From NCBI RefSeq assembly GCF_017813365.1, contig NZ_JAGIZA010000019.1, forward strand, positions 1-64,000: a DNA stretch of 64,000 bases, given 5' to 3'. The position numbers and the translations under genes were made by a program. Below the pieces are notes generated by a model. The model searched no databases. It was not told where the DNA came from and was given only the letters and a program-made list of their open reading frames with translations. This document shows positions 17,987 through 27,280 of the stretch, one piece after another. Origin of the DNA: Roseomonas indoligenes (GTDB lineage Bacteria > Pseudomonadota > Alphaproteobacteria > Acetobacterales > Acetobacteraceae). Within the stretch, counting starts at the first letter, position 1. Each line of letters begins with the position of its first letter.

Positions 17987-18178
17987 TCAGGACGCGGCCG
18001 GCTGCAGCCCGACCATCGGGGTGGGAGGGGAAGCGGGCATCAGCATCGACATTACCGGCCCGAGCGACGGCCACTCGCCGCGCGCGTCGCGCTGCGGGGT
18101 TGCCGGAACCGGCCGGGCCGGTCCGCGGAGAAGGACGCGCGGCGGGAAGTAGTCCCGGCCGGGAAGCGGTACGCGCAT
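17987..18178 (-). CDS. Possible small hypothetical protein (63 residues)
   Basis: Frame MRVPLPGRDYFPPRVL ... MVGLQPAAS with GC-rich third positions and no stop. Arg- and Pro-rich with no recognised domain. Longer starts to 18322 exist but look less protein-like. No clear ribosome binding site. Kept only as a weak candidate because the region between the M23 gene and 18413 otherwise has no gene. Confidence 0.25.
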   Translation of the reverse strand: MRVPLPGRDYFPPRVLLRGPARPVPATPQRDARGEWPSLGPVMSMLMPASPPTPMVGLQPAAS

Positions 18179-18412
18179 GGAAGTCGGACTCCGATGGTGG
18201 CCCGGGTGGGCTCGCCGTTGGGCGGAAGGTGTTGGCAGCCGCGCCACACGGCAAGGCGCCACGCCGTGACAAGACGGTGATGCCCGTTCCCGTCCTTCCA
18301 CCTTGGCGAACGCGGCCGCCACCGCCGCGTTGCGTGGGCCGTGAGACCCTTCCGCTCACGCCACGAGACGCCGTTTACACTTTCTTCACGCTTCGTCTCG
18401 AAAATCGGACTC
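18179..18412. other. Intergenic region, nothing recognised
   Basis: No convincing frame. The right part, just before 18413, is AT-richer (TTTACACTTTCTTCAC at about 18375-18390) and could hold the promoter of the small gene at 18413. Confidence 0.3.
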
Positions 18413-18604
18413 ATGTCACCGCCCATGTCGTCCGACGCACCGCTCATCGCCGTTTTCTCCGACGACGAGACGGCGCTCGCCGCCGTCGCCGAGACGCGCG
18501 CGGAGCTGCTGCGAACACCCTCGCCAGGGGTCGTGCTGCTGCGCCCCGTGCAGGGTCTGCGGGAACGGCTCTACGCCGCGGGGGCGGCCGTGGTGGTGCC
18601 CTGA
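18413..18604 (+). CDS. Small hypothetical protein
   Basis: 63 residues from ATG 18413 (ATG 18425 is also possible): a strand-like SDAPLIAVFSDDETALAAVAETRAELL and PGVVLLRPVQGLRERLYAAGAAVVVP. The alternating pattern suggests a small alpha/beta protein. No family recognised. Codon use is typical of this genome. It is convergent with the methyltransferase gene, 16 bp between stops. Confidence 0.5.
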   Translation: MSPPMSSDAPLIAVFSDDETALAAVAETRAELLRTPSPGVVLLRPVQGLRERLYAAGAAVVVP

Positions 18605-18620
18605 CGGCGCGCGGTCAGGT

Positions 18621-19298
18621 TCAGCCGCGCTCGGCCACCAACAGCACGTTGGGCAGGGGCGTGCCCGCCCAGCAGGGCGTGACCGTGCAGCGGAATCCGG
18701 CACGCCCGAGCAGCGCCGCCACCTCCGGCACGGGCATCGGCTGCACCGCCGCCCCGTCCCGCCGGATGGCACGGCCGGCGCGCTCCATCGCCATGCCGAA
18801 GGCGCTGCGCCAGCCGCGATCGGGATCGAAGAGGCGCATCACCACGCGCCGCCGCGCCGCACGCGCCATGCCCTCCAGCACCCGCACCTGCGTGCCGCCC
18901 GGCAGCTGGTAGAGCACGTCCGCCATCAGCACGGTGTCGCCCCCCGGCACCTCGGTCCGCACCAGGTCGGCCGCCGAGAAAGCGGCCGGCAATCCCGCCG
19001 CCGCCGCCCCCGCCTCCGCGACCTTGCGCAGGTCCAGGTCCAGCCCCGTGACGCGGGTGGCCCCGCCGCCCAGCAGCAGCAGGATCCCGAGCTGCCCGCG
19101 CCCGCAGCCCAGGTCCACCACGTGCCCCAGCCCCCCCGCGCGCCGCGCGAGGCCGAGGACCGCCGCCGTGGCCGGATCGCGCCGGAGCTTGGAGGGCACG
19201 AATTCCCGTGTGAAGCGCGAGGCGCCGGCGTAGCGCGCCGCCACGGCCGGAATGAGCGTCTGGAGGTCGGAAGGATCCGGCACGGCATCGCGCTGCAT
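18621..19298 (-). CDS. Class I SAM-dependent methyltransferase
   Basis: 225 residues. Motif I is HVVDLGCGRGQLGILLL near residue 60, followed by TRVTGLDLD (motif II acidic residue) and MADVLYQLPGG (motif IV region). Substrate unknown. ATG 19298 was chosen because the upstream extension to 20084 reads through the opposite-strand enoyl-CoA hydratase gene. It is divergent from that gene with about 105 bp between. Confidence 0.88.
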   Translation of the reverse strand: MQRDAVPDPSDLQTLIPAVAARYAGASRFTREFVPSKLRRDPATAAVLGLARRAGGLGHVVDLGCGRGQLGILLLLGGGATRVTGLDLDLRKVAEAGAAAAGLPAAFSAADLVRTEVPGGDTVLMADVLYQLPGGTQVRVLEGMARAARRRVVMRLFDPDRGWRSAFGMAMERAGRAIRRDGAAVQPMPVPEVAALLGRAGFRCTVTPCWAGTPLPNVLLVAERG

Positions 19299-19403
19299 CG
19301 CCGCACCATGCCCGGCGCCCCACGGCCGGGCAACGCCGCCCGCCCCTTTGCCCGCGCGCCCCAAGCGGGCACCCTCCCGCTCCTCAGAACGGAGTGAAGC
19401 GCC

Positions 19404-20192
19404 ATGGAAGAGAACGAGCTGATCCACGAGGTACGGGAAGGCGGGATCCTCCTCACCACGCTCAACCGCCCGAAGGCGATGAACGCCTTCACCTTCGCCA
19501 TGTATGAGGGGCTGGCCGCCAAGGCCGCCGAGATCGCGGCGGACCCCGCCATCCGTGCCTGGATCATCACCGGCGGGGGCGAGAAGGCCTTCGCCGCCGG
19601 CACCGACATCAGCCAGTTCACCAGCTTCACCACCGCCCAGCACGCGCTGGACTACGAGGAGCGGATCGGCCGCGTCCTCTCCGCCATCGAGGACTGCCCC
19701 AAGCCCGTCATCGCCGCCATCCACGGCGCCTGCACCGGCGGCGGCGCCGGCGTGGCGGGGGTCTGCGACATCCGCATCGGCTCCGCCGCGCTCCGCTTCG
19801 GCGTGCCCATCGCGCGCACCCTCGGCAATACCCTGTCCCTCGCCAACTACGCGCGCTTCTCCGCCCTGCTCGGCCCCGGCCGGTTGCTGGAGCTGATCTT
19901 CACCGCCCGCCTCGTGGAGGCGGAGGAGGCGAAGGCGCTGGGATTGGTCACGGAGGTGCTGCCCGACCAGGCAGCCCTCCTCGCCCGTGCCGAGGAGCTG
20001 GCGCGCACGATCGCCGGCCACGCCCCCCTGACCCTGCGCGCCGCGAAGACCACCCTGAAGCGCCTGCGCGAGACCGCGATGCACGGCGCCAACGCGGACG
20101 ACATGGTGGCGCTGACCTTCACCAGCGCGGACTTCAAGGAAGGTGTCGCAGCCTTCCTGGAACGGCGGAAGCCGGTCTGGCAGGGGCAGTAG
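19404..20192 (+). CDS. Enoyl-CoA hydratase/isomerase family protein
   Basis: A 262-residue crotonase-fold protein. The CoA-binding/oxyanion-hole segments are GGGEKAFAAGTDISQF and AAIHGACTGGGAGVAGVCDIRIG. The segment that carries Glu144 in classical hydratases reads FGVPIARTLGNTLS here, without Glu, so the reaction may be isomerisation, decarboxylation or hydrolysis rather than hydration. C-terminal helix RKPVWQGQ. An upstream GGAG lies at about -10. Confidence 0.9.
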   Translation: MEENELIHEVREGGILLTTLNRPKAMNAFTFAMYEGLAAKAAEIAADPAIRAWIITGGGEKAFAAGTDISQFTSFTTAQHALDYEERIGRVLSAIEDCPKPVIAAIHGACTGGGAGVAGVCDIRIGSAALRFGVPIARTLGNTLSLANYARFSALLGPGRLLELIFTARLVEAEEAKALGLVTEVLPDQAALLARAEELARTIAGHAPLTLRAAKTTLKRLRETAMHGANADDMVALTFTSADFKEGVAAFLERRKPVWQGQ

Positions 20193-20210
20193 GGCCCGGC
20201 TGCCGGCGGA

Positions 20211-20960
20211 TCACGCCCCGGGGGGGTCCGCCCCCCCGGTGGCGCGCTCCAGCAGGGCCGAGGCCTCGACCACGGCAGTCTCGGCCCGCACCGTCAGCTC
20301 CGCTCGGGGCAGGCCGGGAGGGATGGGCGGCAGCACCGCGACGGTGAGGACACCCGGGCGCTTGGTGAAGGCGCGGCGGCCCCAGAAACGTCCGGAATCG
20401 GTGGCGACGGGGACGACGGGCAGGGCGGTGGCGGCGGCCATGGCGGCGAAGCCGGGTTGCCAGGGCTGGCGCTCCCCGGGGGCGGACCGGGTGCCCTCGG
20501 GGAAGATGACGATCTGGTAGCCCAGCGCCGCCGTCTCGCGCGCCGCGCGCACCAGGCGCTTGAGGGAGGACGCGCCGCCCTCGCGGTCCACGGGGATGGA
20601 ATGGACATGGCGGGCCATGGCGCCCCACCCGGGAATCCGCATCAGCTCCTCCTTCATCACATAGGAGGGGCGGGGCAGCAGGGCGTGCCAGACCACGGTG
20701 TCGAAGGCGGACTGGTGCTGGGCGGCGATGATGGCGGGGCCGTCCACGGGCAGGTTCTCCGCCCCGGTCACGCGCAGGCGGATGCCGCAGACCACGCGCA
20801 GCAACCAGAGCACCCCCTTCGCCCAGCCGCGCAGGAAGCGGTGCATCACACCGGGCGGGAAGGGCAGCAGCGGCACGCCGAAGATCACGGCCAGGGCCGT
20901 GAAGGTGAAGAAGAGCAGGTTGAACAGCGCGGATCGCAGGCCAGTGAGAAAATCACTCAT
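20211..20960 (-). CDS. plsC: 1-acyl-sn-glycerol-3-phosphate acyltransferase
   Basis: Makes phosphatidic acid from lysophosphatidic acid at the inner membrane. 249 residues. N-terminal hydrophobic segment (LFNLLFFTFTALAVIFGV), the catalytic HX4D motif in AAQHQSAFD, IPVDREGG, and FPEGTRSAPGE. ATG 20960 overlaps the stop of the YdcF gene. It is last in the ftsE-ftsX-ydcF-plsC unit on the minus strand. A second PlsC-like gene is at 43434. Confidence 0.94.
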   Translation of the reverse strand: MSDFLTGLRSALFNLLFFTFTALAVIFGVPLLPFPPGVMHRFLRGWAKGVLWLLRVVCGIRLRVTGAENLPVDGPAIIAAQHQSAFDTVVWHALLPRPSYVMKEELMRIPGWGAMARHVHSIPVDREGGASSLKRLVRAARETAALGYQIVIFPEGTRSAPGERQPWQPGFAAMAAATALPVVPVATDSGRFWGRRAFTKRPGVLTVAVLPPIPPGLPRAELTVRAETAVVEASALLERATGGADPPGA

Positions 20961-21577
20961 CGGGGGATTCCGCTGCGGCCCGGGCGTTCCAGAAGGGCGG
21001 AGAGGTTCAGCGCCGCCCCGACCAGCTTCACGTATTCCCGGACCATCGGCACGGGGCGGGCTACGAAAGGGGCGACGGGGCGGGGGTGCAGCACCGCCTC
21101 CGGCAGGTCGCGCCGCAGCTCCAGCAGGGCGCGGGGCATGTGGAAGCCGGCGGTGATGACGGTGATCTCCAGGATGCCGGAAGCGTGGGCCCAGGCGGCG
21201 ATCTCGCGGGCATTGCCGCGGGTGCTCGTCGCCTCCCGCCCCAGCACGATGCGCTCGGCCAGGGGCGCGGGATCCATGGCGGCGCCGCGGTTGCCGGCGC
21301 TGCGCGCGAGGTCGGCCAGCCCGGCATCGGGCCCCACGCCGGAGACGATAAGCCGCGCCTCCGGCCGCTCCGCCAGCAGGGCCAGCCCTTCCTCCACCCG
21401 GTCCGGCCCGCCGGTCAGCACGGCGATGCCGGGCGAGGGCGGGGACTCCGGCGCGGGCGTGGCGGCACGGTGCAGGAACCACAGGAACCCGCCGGAGACG
21501 GCGATGACGAACGCCGCCATCAGCGCGGAGAGAAGGGGCAGGCGGCGCCCCTTCGGCCGGGCGGCCGTCACGCTCAT
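20957..21577 (-). CDS. YdcF/ElyC-family (DUF218) membrane protein
   Basis: 206 residues with one N-terminal transmembrane helix (LLSALMAAFVIAVSGGFLWFLH) and a DUF218 domain: GIAVLTGGPDRVEEGLALL, RLIVSGVG, REATSTRGNAREIAAWA, ITVITAGFHMPRALLELRR. ElyC/SanA relatives act in envelope biogenesis. It starts at ATG 21577 overlapping the ftsX stop (ATGA), and its stop overlaps plsC. Confidence 0.9.
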   Translation of the reverse strand: MSVTAARPKGRRLPLLSALMAAFVIAVSGGFLWFLHRAATPAPESPPSPGIAVLTGGPDRVEEGLALLAERPEARLIVSGVGPDAGLADLARSAGNRGAAMDPAPLAERIVLGREATSTRGNAREIAAWAHASGILEITVITAGFHMPRALLELRRDLPEAVLHPRPVAPFVARPVPMVREYVKLVGAALNLSALLERPGRSGIPR

Positions 21578-22443
21578 GGCAGGCGCCGCAGCCAACGGCG
21601 GACCGTGGCCTGGGCCGTGCCCCAGCCGATGGCCGCGGCGGCGGGCGGCAGGGCGGCGAGCATGAGCCAGGGCAATTCCCCCAGCACATTGGCCGAGACC
21701 TCCTGGCCCGAGAGAGGGAGCGCGAGGCCGGAGAGGGCGGCGAGCGCGGGCACGGCCAGGGCCGCGCCGGCCAGCGCGCCCAGCCCCGCCAGCATGGCCA
21801 CGCGCCGGGCGAAGCGGCCGGCGATGGCACGATCCGTGGCGCCGAGGTCGTGCAGCACCCCGATCGCCTCCCGCCGCGCCGCCAACCCGGCCCGCGTTGC
21901 CACCGCCACCACGGCCACGGCCACCCCGGCCACCAGGGCCAGGACCGCGAGCGCGACGCCCTGGACGGAGCGGGCCAGGGCGGAGAGGCGGGCCACCCAG
22001 ATGCCGTGCGCCTCCAGCTCCGCCCCCGGCACCGCCTCGGACAGGCGCTCGGAGAGGCGGGGCAGGGCTTCCGGCGCCGCGGCCAAGTGCAGCTCGATCA
22101 CGCCGGGCAGGATGAGGGCGGGGGCCTCGCCGAGCCAGGGGCGGAGCAGCTCCGCCACCCGCTCCGGGCTCACCGCCGTGGCCTGCGCCACCACGGGATC
22201 GGCGCGCAGCACCTCCAGCGCGGCCGCCATCCTCTCCCGGCTGGGGTCGGGCACCTGCACCGTCACGGCGGCGGCCGCGCCGGCCTGCCAGCGATCGGCC
22301 AGCTGATCCGCCCCGCGCGCGCCGGCCAGGGCCAGGGCCGCCAGCAGCGCCATGGCTGCCACCAGCCCCGGCAGCAGGCGGTCTGAGAGCGCGCGGCGCA
22401 GGCCCAGCGGGTCCCGCGCCAGCCGGCGGCGGCGCTCAGCCAT
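21574..22443 (-). CDS. ftsX: Cell-division ABC transporter permease FtsX
   Basis: 289 residues with four predicted transmembrane helices: one near residues 25-45, a periplasmic extracellular loop (about 55-155), then helices near 165-185, 215-240 and 260-280. The layout is that of FtsX, which with FtsE couples ATP hydrolysis to peptidoglycan hydrolase activation at the septum. Its start overlaps the 3' end of ftsE by 8 bp, as expected for the pair. Confidence 0.92.
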   Translation of the reverse strand: MAERRRRLARDPLGLRRALSDRLLPGLVAAMALLAALALAGARGADQLADRWQAGAAAAVTVQVPDPSRERMAAALEVLRADPVVAQATAVSPERVAELLRPWLGEAPALILPGVIELHLAAAPEALPRLSERLSEAVPGAELEAHGIWVARLSALARSVQGVALAVLALVAGVAVAVVAVATRAGLAARREAIGVLHDLGATDRAIAGRFARRVAMLAGLGALAGAALAVPALAALSGLALPLSGQEVSANVLGELPWLMLAALPPAAAAIGWGTAQATVRRWLRRLP

Positions 22444-23421
22444 TGCTGCCCCCGGTCTCCGGCCGCGCGCTGGGCCAGATGCTGCGCCGCGGGCGCGGCG
22501 GGGGGGCGAGCTCCTCCTCCGGCCTCCCGAGGTCCGCGGTGAAGTCGGGGGTGAAATCGGGTGACAGGGGGGCGGGCGCCCCGTCCTGCGGGTCGTCTCC
22601 GGGTTCGTCCTCCGGCACCTCCTCGACCCAGCCCGCCTCCGGCTCCGGGGCCTCCAGGTCGATCGCGCCGCTCGGGGCCAGGGGCGCCTCCGCTTCCGCC
22701 ATCACCTCCTCCACCGGCGCGTAGGGCCAGGGGTCGAGCGCGACCATCCGCCCGCCCTCCAGCCGCATCACCTGGCCGGGGTGCTGGGCGATCAGGTCCT
22801 GGGAATGGGTGGCCACCACCACGGTCGCGCCCAGCCGGTTCATCTCGGCCAGCAGCAGCAGCAGGCGGCGGGCCTGCACCGCGTCCAGATTGCCCGTGGG
22901 CTCGTCCGCCACCAGCAGGGCCGGGCGGGTGACCACGGCGCGGGCGATGGCCACGCGCTGCTGCTCCCCGCCCGAGAGCTGCTGCGGCAGGGCGTCCGCC
23001 CGGTCCTCCAGCCCCACCCAGCGCAGCATCTCCGACACGTCCGGGCGCAGGCTGGCCTCCGCCCGCCCGGCCAGGCGCAGCGGCAGGGCCACGTTGTCGA
23101 AGGCCGTCAGGTAGGGCAGCAGCCGGAACTCCTGGAACACCGCCCCGATCCGGCGCCGCAGCTTCGGCAGGTCCGCCCGCCGCGCGCGGGAGAGCGGGGC
23201 GCCCAGCACCTCCACCTCCCCCCGCGTCGGCCGCAGGGCAAGCTGCATCAGGCGCAGCAAGGAGCTCTTGCCCGCGCCCGAGGGGCCGGTCAGCCAGGTG
23301 AAGGACCCTTGCGGCAGGGTGAAGGAAAGGTCCCGCAGCGTCTCCCGCTCGCCCTCCCCGCCACGGGTGGGGTCCGGGTAGCGCAGCCCGACCCGGCTGA
23401 AGCGCACCATGGCGCCCGACA
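22436..23421 (-). CDS. ftsE: Cell-division ATP-binding protein FtsE with long C-terminal tail
   Basis: ABC ATPase of 327 residues (or 323 from ATG 23409). Walker [11 protein letters not shown] loop [10 protein letters not shown], signature [14 protein letters not shown], Walker [10 protein letters not shown] loop ATHS. After the ABC domain (about 235 residues) comes an acidic, Pro-rich tail of about 90 residues with a [11 protein letters not shown] segment and a basic patch (RPRRSIW). FtsE is normally about 220-230 residues, so the tail is extra and may recruit partners. It is divergent from the MJ0042 gene. Confidence 0.93.
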
Positions 23422-23511
23422 TGCCACGACGGGGCGGGAAGGGATAGCGCTGGCGTGGAGGCCCCGAGCGAAGGCGTTGCCTTAACCCATGCCGGGCGAC
23501 CATCCTGCACC

Positions 23512-23940
23512 ATGCGCGTCGCCTGCCCCGAATGCTCCGCCGAGTACGACCTGCCCCCCGCCCTGGCCGACCGGCTGGCCAGCCGGCCGGACGGGGCGCG
23601 AACCGTGCGCTGCGCCCGCTGCGGCACCGCCTGGGCCCCCCGGCCCGAAGCACCGGCCCCAGCCCCGCCCCCAGAGGACGCGCCCGCGCCACCCCCGACG
23701 GCGAGCGCCGACACGACCCCTTTCCCGGCCTTCCCCATCATCGAGCGGCCGGACGACCATGCCCCGCCCCCGCCACCAGCCCCACTTCCCCGCCGGGGCC
23801 GCGCCCCGGCTCTGGCCTGGGCGGCGTCCCTCCTCCTCCTCGCAGGGGCGGCCGCCGCGGCCTGGCACTGGCGAATCGACGTGGTGGAAGCTTGGCCGCC
23901 GGCGGCCCGGGCCTATGTCGCCCTGGGATTGGCGGGCTAG
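23512..23940 (+). CDS. MJ0042-type zinc-ribbon membrane protein
   Basis: 142 residues. The N-terminal zinc ribbon is CPECSAEYDLPP ... VRCARCGTAW (Cys-x2-Cys ... Cys-x2-Cys). Then a long Pro/Ala-rich linker and one transmembrane helix (ALAWAASLLLLAGAAAAAW). Proteins of this design sit divergently next to ftsE in many alphaproteobacteria; function is not established. ATG 23512 begins MRVACPEC; the frame extends to 23455 but overlaps the ftsE promoter region. Confidence 0.85.
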   Translation: MRVACPECSAEYDLPPALADRLASRPDGARTVRCARCGTAWAPRPEAPAPAPPPEDAPAPPPTASADTTPFPAFPIIERPDDHAPPPPPAPLPRRGRAPALAWAASLLLLAGAAAAAWHWRIDVVEAWPPAARAYVALGLAG

Positions 23941-24138
23941 GGCCGCGCGCTCCCACTGCCCTGCGGAGGAATCGGAGCGGCCTGATGGGCCCTGCCCCCA
24001 GCAGTCGCCTCGGGTCGATGACCCGAGGCGCACCGTCAGCTCCGTGCCTCCAACTCGAACAAAAAAGTGGATGGCAAGGGGTCCGGGGAGAGGAAGAATT
24101 CCTTCTTTCTCTCCCCGGGGCAGACCGCCACCGCAGGA
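23941..24138. repeat. Composite hairpin repeat, copy C
   Basis: Hairpins at 24006-24030 (arms CGCCTCGGGTC / GACCCGAGGCG, loop GAT) and 24083-24118 (arms CCGGGGAGAGGAAGAA with one mismatch, loop TTCC, containing GAATTC). It lies between convergent genes; the second hairpin ends 20 bp from the TRAP gene stop and could terminate it. Confidence 0.88.
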
Positions 24139-26181
24139 TCAGGCTGCCACCCGCCCCCGTCCTTGCAGCGCCAGCAGCCCCACTGCCAGCGCCAGCCCGA
24201 TCCAGTGCGGTGCCGGCAGCCAGGGGATCACCCCTTCCAGCAGCGCCGGGAAGACCAGCAGCAGCCCGGCCAGCGCGAAGCCCGCGCGCTCCACCCCGTT
24301 CAGCGCGCGCAGGAAGTAGCCCTGGCAGGCCGCCGCCAGGGCCGCGAGGCCGGCGGTGGCCAGCGCCACCTGCCAGACGACGTCCAGCCAGGTCATCTGC
24401 GGGGTGAGGGAGAGGAGCAGGCCGACGCCTTCCGGGTCCGTGACGAAGACGAAGGGCAGCACGAAGGCCGGCAGCGTGTATTTCCAGGCCTGAAGAGTGG
24501 TGGCGTAGGGCCCGGCGCCGGTGATGGCCGCCGCCGCGAAGGGCGAGAGGGCGGTCGGCGGCGAGACCTCGCTGAGCACCGCGTAGTAGAAGACGAACAT
24601 ATGCGCCGCGTAGTCCGGCACGCCGAGCTTCGTCAGCGCGGGCGCGGCGACGACGGCGCAGATGATGTAGCTGGCCGTCACCGGCACCGCGAGGCCGATC
24701 ACCCAGACAATCAGCGCTGTGAACAGCGCCGTGCCGAGGATGGACCCGTTCGCCGCCTGGATGGCGATGTCGGAAAACTTCAGCCCGAGGCCGGTGAGGG
24801 TGATGACGCCGACGATGATGCCCGCGCAGGCGCAGGTGGCGGCGATGCCGACGGACTGGATGGCGCCGATCGCCAGCGCCTCCACCAGCTTGCGCGGATA
24901 CAAGGCCGTGTCGCGGCGCAGGAAGGAGAGCACCACCGCCACCCCCATCGCGTAGAGCACCGCGAGGGTGGAGGAGTAGCCCAGCACCATGAAGACGATG
25001 ATCGCGAGGAGGGAGGAGAAGTGGAACCCGTATTTCCGCACCAGCTCCCGCGCGGGCGTCGCCTGCGGCACCTCCACGGCCTTGCTGGCCGCGCCCAGGC
25101 GGCGCTGGTCCAGTTCCACCATGAACAGCAGGGAAGCGTAGTAGAGGCAGGTCGGGATCACCGCCATGCGCAGCACGTCGAGATAGCCGATCTTCAGGTA
25201 TTCGCTGATCAGGAAGGCCGCCGCGCCGAGCACGGGCGGCGAGATGATCGCCCCCAGCCCGCCCGCCGCCAGAAGCCCGCCGGCATCGGCCGCGCGGTAG
25301 CCCACCTTCTTCATCATCGGCCAGGCGACCGTGCCGAGGGTGACGGTGGTGGCGACGCCCGAGCCCGAGGGGCCGCCGAGCAGGAAGGAGGAGAGCACGA
25401 CGGTGCGCCCCGCGCTGCTCGCCTTGCCGCCCATGACGGAGAAGGAGAAGTCCACGAAGAACTTCCCCGCGCCGGAGAGCTGCAGGATGGCGCCGTAGAT
25501 GGTGAAGAGGATGATGAGCGTGGCGGACACATCCACGGCCGTGCCGAAAATCCCGTCCAGCCCCACCGCGAGATGCGGGATCAGCCGCTCCGAATCATAG
25601 CCCCGATGCGTCCAGGGCGCGGGCAGGTGGTTGCCGAGGAAGGCGTAGGCGATGAAGACGATCGCAACGACGGGCATCACCCATCCCGTCGTGCGCCGCG
25701 TCACCTCCAGCACCAGCGCCACCAGCATCCAGCCGACGACGAGGTCCATCGGCTCGGGGAAGATCACGCGGTCCTGCAGGTCGTCGCCGCCCGCGATCAG
25801 ATACCAGGTGACATAGAGCCCCGCCGCGATCAGCACGGCATCCCACGGCATGAACCGGTGCCGGAACCGGCGGGAGACGGGGAACAGGTAGAACCCCAGC
25901 ACCATCGCGAAGCCGACATGCACGAAGCGCAGCACCGTCGTCGGCACGATGTCCCAGGCGGCCCAGAGGTGGAACAGGCTCATCGCCAGCGCCACCGCCG
26001 TGCCGATCCAGGCCAGCATCCCGCGAAAGCGGTGCTGCGCGCCCTCCTCCTCCTCGATCAGCGCCTCCACCTTCGCGGTGGTGGCGGCGTCCAGCGAACC
26101 CGGCACCACCTCCGGCGGCAGGGCGGAACCCGCCGCGCCGGCGGGGCCGTCGGCCGGGGAAACCAGTTCCTCGGCGCGCAT
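24139..26181 (-). CDS. TRAP transporter permease, fused DctQ-DctM type (TAXI system)
   Basis: A 680-residue integral membrane protein with around 16-18 hydrophobic helices. The N-terminal third corresponds to the small-subunit part and the rest to the DctM large subunit, with LLGGPSGSGVATTVTLGTVAWPMMKK and SEVSPPTALSPFAAAAITGA as recognisable conserved loops. It uses an ion gradient to import a substrate delivered by the TAXI binding protein encoded just upstream; the genes overlap (TGATG). Confidence 0.93.
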   Translation of the reverse strand: MRAEELVSPADGPAGAAGSALPPEVVPGSLDAATTAKVEALIEEEEGAQHRFRGMLAWIGTAVALAMSLFHLWAAWDIVPTTVLRFVHVGFAMVLGFYLFPVSRRFRHRFMPWDAVLIAAGLYVTWYLIAGGDDLQDRVIFPEPMDLVVGWMLVALVLEVTRRTTGWVMPVVAIVFIAYAFLGNHLPAPWTHRGYDSERLIPHLAVGLDGIFGTAVDVSATLIILFTIYGAILQLSGAGKFFVDFSFSVMGGKASSAGRTVVLSSFLLGGPSGSGVATTVTLGTVAWPMMKKVGYRAADAGGLLAAGGLGAIISPPVLGAAAFLISEYLKIGYLDVLRMAVIPTCLYYASLLFMVELDQRRLGAASKAVEVPQATPARELVRKYGFHFSSLLAIIVFMVLGYSSTLAVLYAMGVAVVLSFLRRDTALYPRKLVEALAIGAIQSVGIAATCACAGIIVGVITLTGLGLKFSDIAIQAANGSILGTALFTALIVWVIGLAVPVTASYIICAVVAAPALTKLGVPDYAAHMFVFYYAVLSEVSPPTALSPFAAAAITGAGPYATTLQAWKYTLPAFVLPFVFVTDPEGVGLLLSLTPQMTWLDVVWQVALATAGLAALAAACQGYFLRALNGVERAGFALAGLLLVFPALLEGVIPWLPAPHWIGLALAVGLLALQGRGRVAA

Positions 26182-27155
26182 CAGCCGAGATTCGCCCCGG
26201 TCTCGCGCCAGAAGGCTTCCGCCGCCGGGTGCCAGGGGATGCCGGCTGCCGCCGTCTTCTGGCCTTCCAGCTTGAAGTTCCGCGCCTCCGCATGGGTGCG
26301 CGCCAGCTCCTCGCGCCCTTCCCAGGTCAGGCGAAGCAGCTTCGTCACCATGTCGGCCGGCATGTCCTCCCGCACGGCGAGCACGTTGGCGACGGACATC
26401 TGCTTGTTGTCGGTCTTCTGCCCGGGATAGGTGCCGGCGGGGATCACCTCGTTGAAATAAACCGGGCCGTACTTCTCCACGATCTTCGCCGTGTAGGTAT
26501 CGTGGTCGATCATCTGGATCTCCACGCCGGGGCTGGCGCCGAGGTCGGTGATCGCGCTGGTGGGGATGCCCGAGACGAAGAAATAGGCGTCCAGCTTGCC
26601 GTCCTTCACCGCGTTCGTGCTCTCGGCGGGGGAAAGGCGCTCGCGCGCCCGGAAGTCCTTCGCCGGGTCCAGCCCCGCCGCCTCGATCAGTCGCAGCGCC
26701 ATCACCTCGGTGGCCGAGCCCGGCGCGCCGGTGGAGATGCGCTTGCCCTTCATGTCCGGGATCGACTTGATCCCCGTCGCCACCGTCGACACCACCTGCA
26801 TGCGGTTGGTGTAGATCACCGCGATGGCGCGCGCCGGCACAGGCCGGCCCTTGAAGCGGTCATTCCCGCGCACCGCGTCCACCGCCGCATCCACCTGGCT
26901 GAAGATCAGCCCCACGCGGTTGGCACCCAGCAGTTGCAGGTTGCCGACCGAGCCGCCCGTCACCTCCACGGTCGCCGACATGCCGGGGATCCCGCGGGAG
27001 ATCATGTTCGCCAGCGCGCCGCCCACGGGGTAGTACACGCCCCCCGTCGTTCCGGTGCCGATGGCAAGCTGCCCGCCCTGGGCGCGGGCCATCCGGGGCG
27101 CGGCCAGCACGATGCCGGCGGCCGCGAGAACGCTTCGGCGCGGGATGCTTCCCAT
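26181..27155 (-). CDS. TAXI-family TRAP solute-binding protein
   Basis: A 324-residue periplasmic protein. Signal peptide with twin basic residues (IPRRSVLAAAGIVLAAP, cleavage after about ARAQ). The mature part starts LAIGTGTTGGVYYPVGGALANMIS, the TAXI family hallmark, and continues with NLQLLGANRVGLIFSQVDAA. Ligand unknown; TAXI proteins bind glutamate and other organic acids. An AAGGAG ribosome binding site precedes ATG 27155. It forms an operon with the permease. Confidence 0.93.
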   Translation of the reverse strand: MGSIPRRSVLAAAGIVLAAPRMARAQGGQLAIGTGTTGGVYYPVGGALANMISRGIPGMSATVEVTGGSVGNLQLLGANRVGLIFSQVDAAVDAVRGNDRFKGRPVPARAIAVIYTNRMQVVSTVATGIKSIPDMKGKRISTGAPGSATEVMALRLIEAAGLDPAKDFRARERLSPAESTNAVKDGKLDAYFFVSGIPTSAITDLGASPGVEIQMIDHDTYTAKIVEKYGPVYFNEVIPAGTYPGQKTDNKQMSVANVLAVREDMPADMVTKLLRLTWEGREELARTHAEARNFKLEGQKTAAAGIPWHPAAEAFWRETGANLG

Positions 27156-27280
27156 CACCCGAACTCCTTGAACTGTTTTCCTCTGGAACGAGCATAGACC
27201 GCGCCCTTCGCGGGGCGAAAGGCCCGACATCCCCGGCCCTTCTCCCGCGTTGCAGCACCGGAAGGCCGTTAGGAACGACG

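Noticed and set aside
24067-26430. 787-codon plus-strand frame
   Set aside because: Antisense to the TRAP permease; Arg/His/Gly-rich shadow frame.
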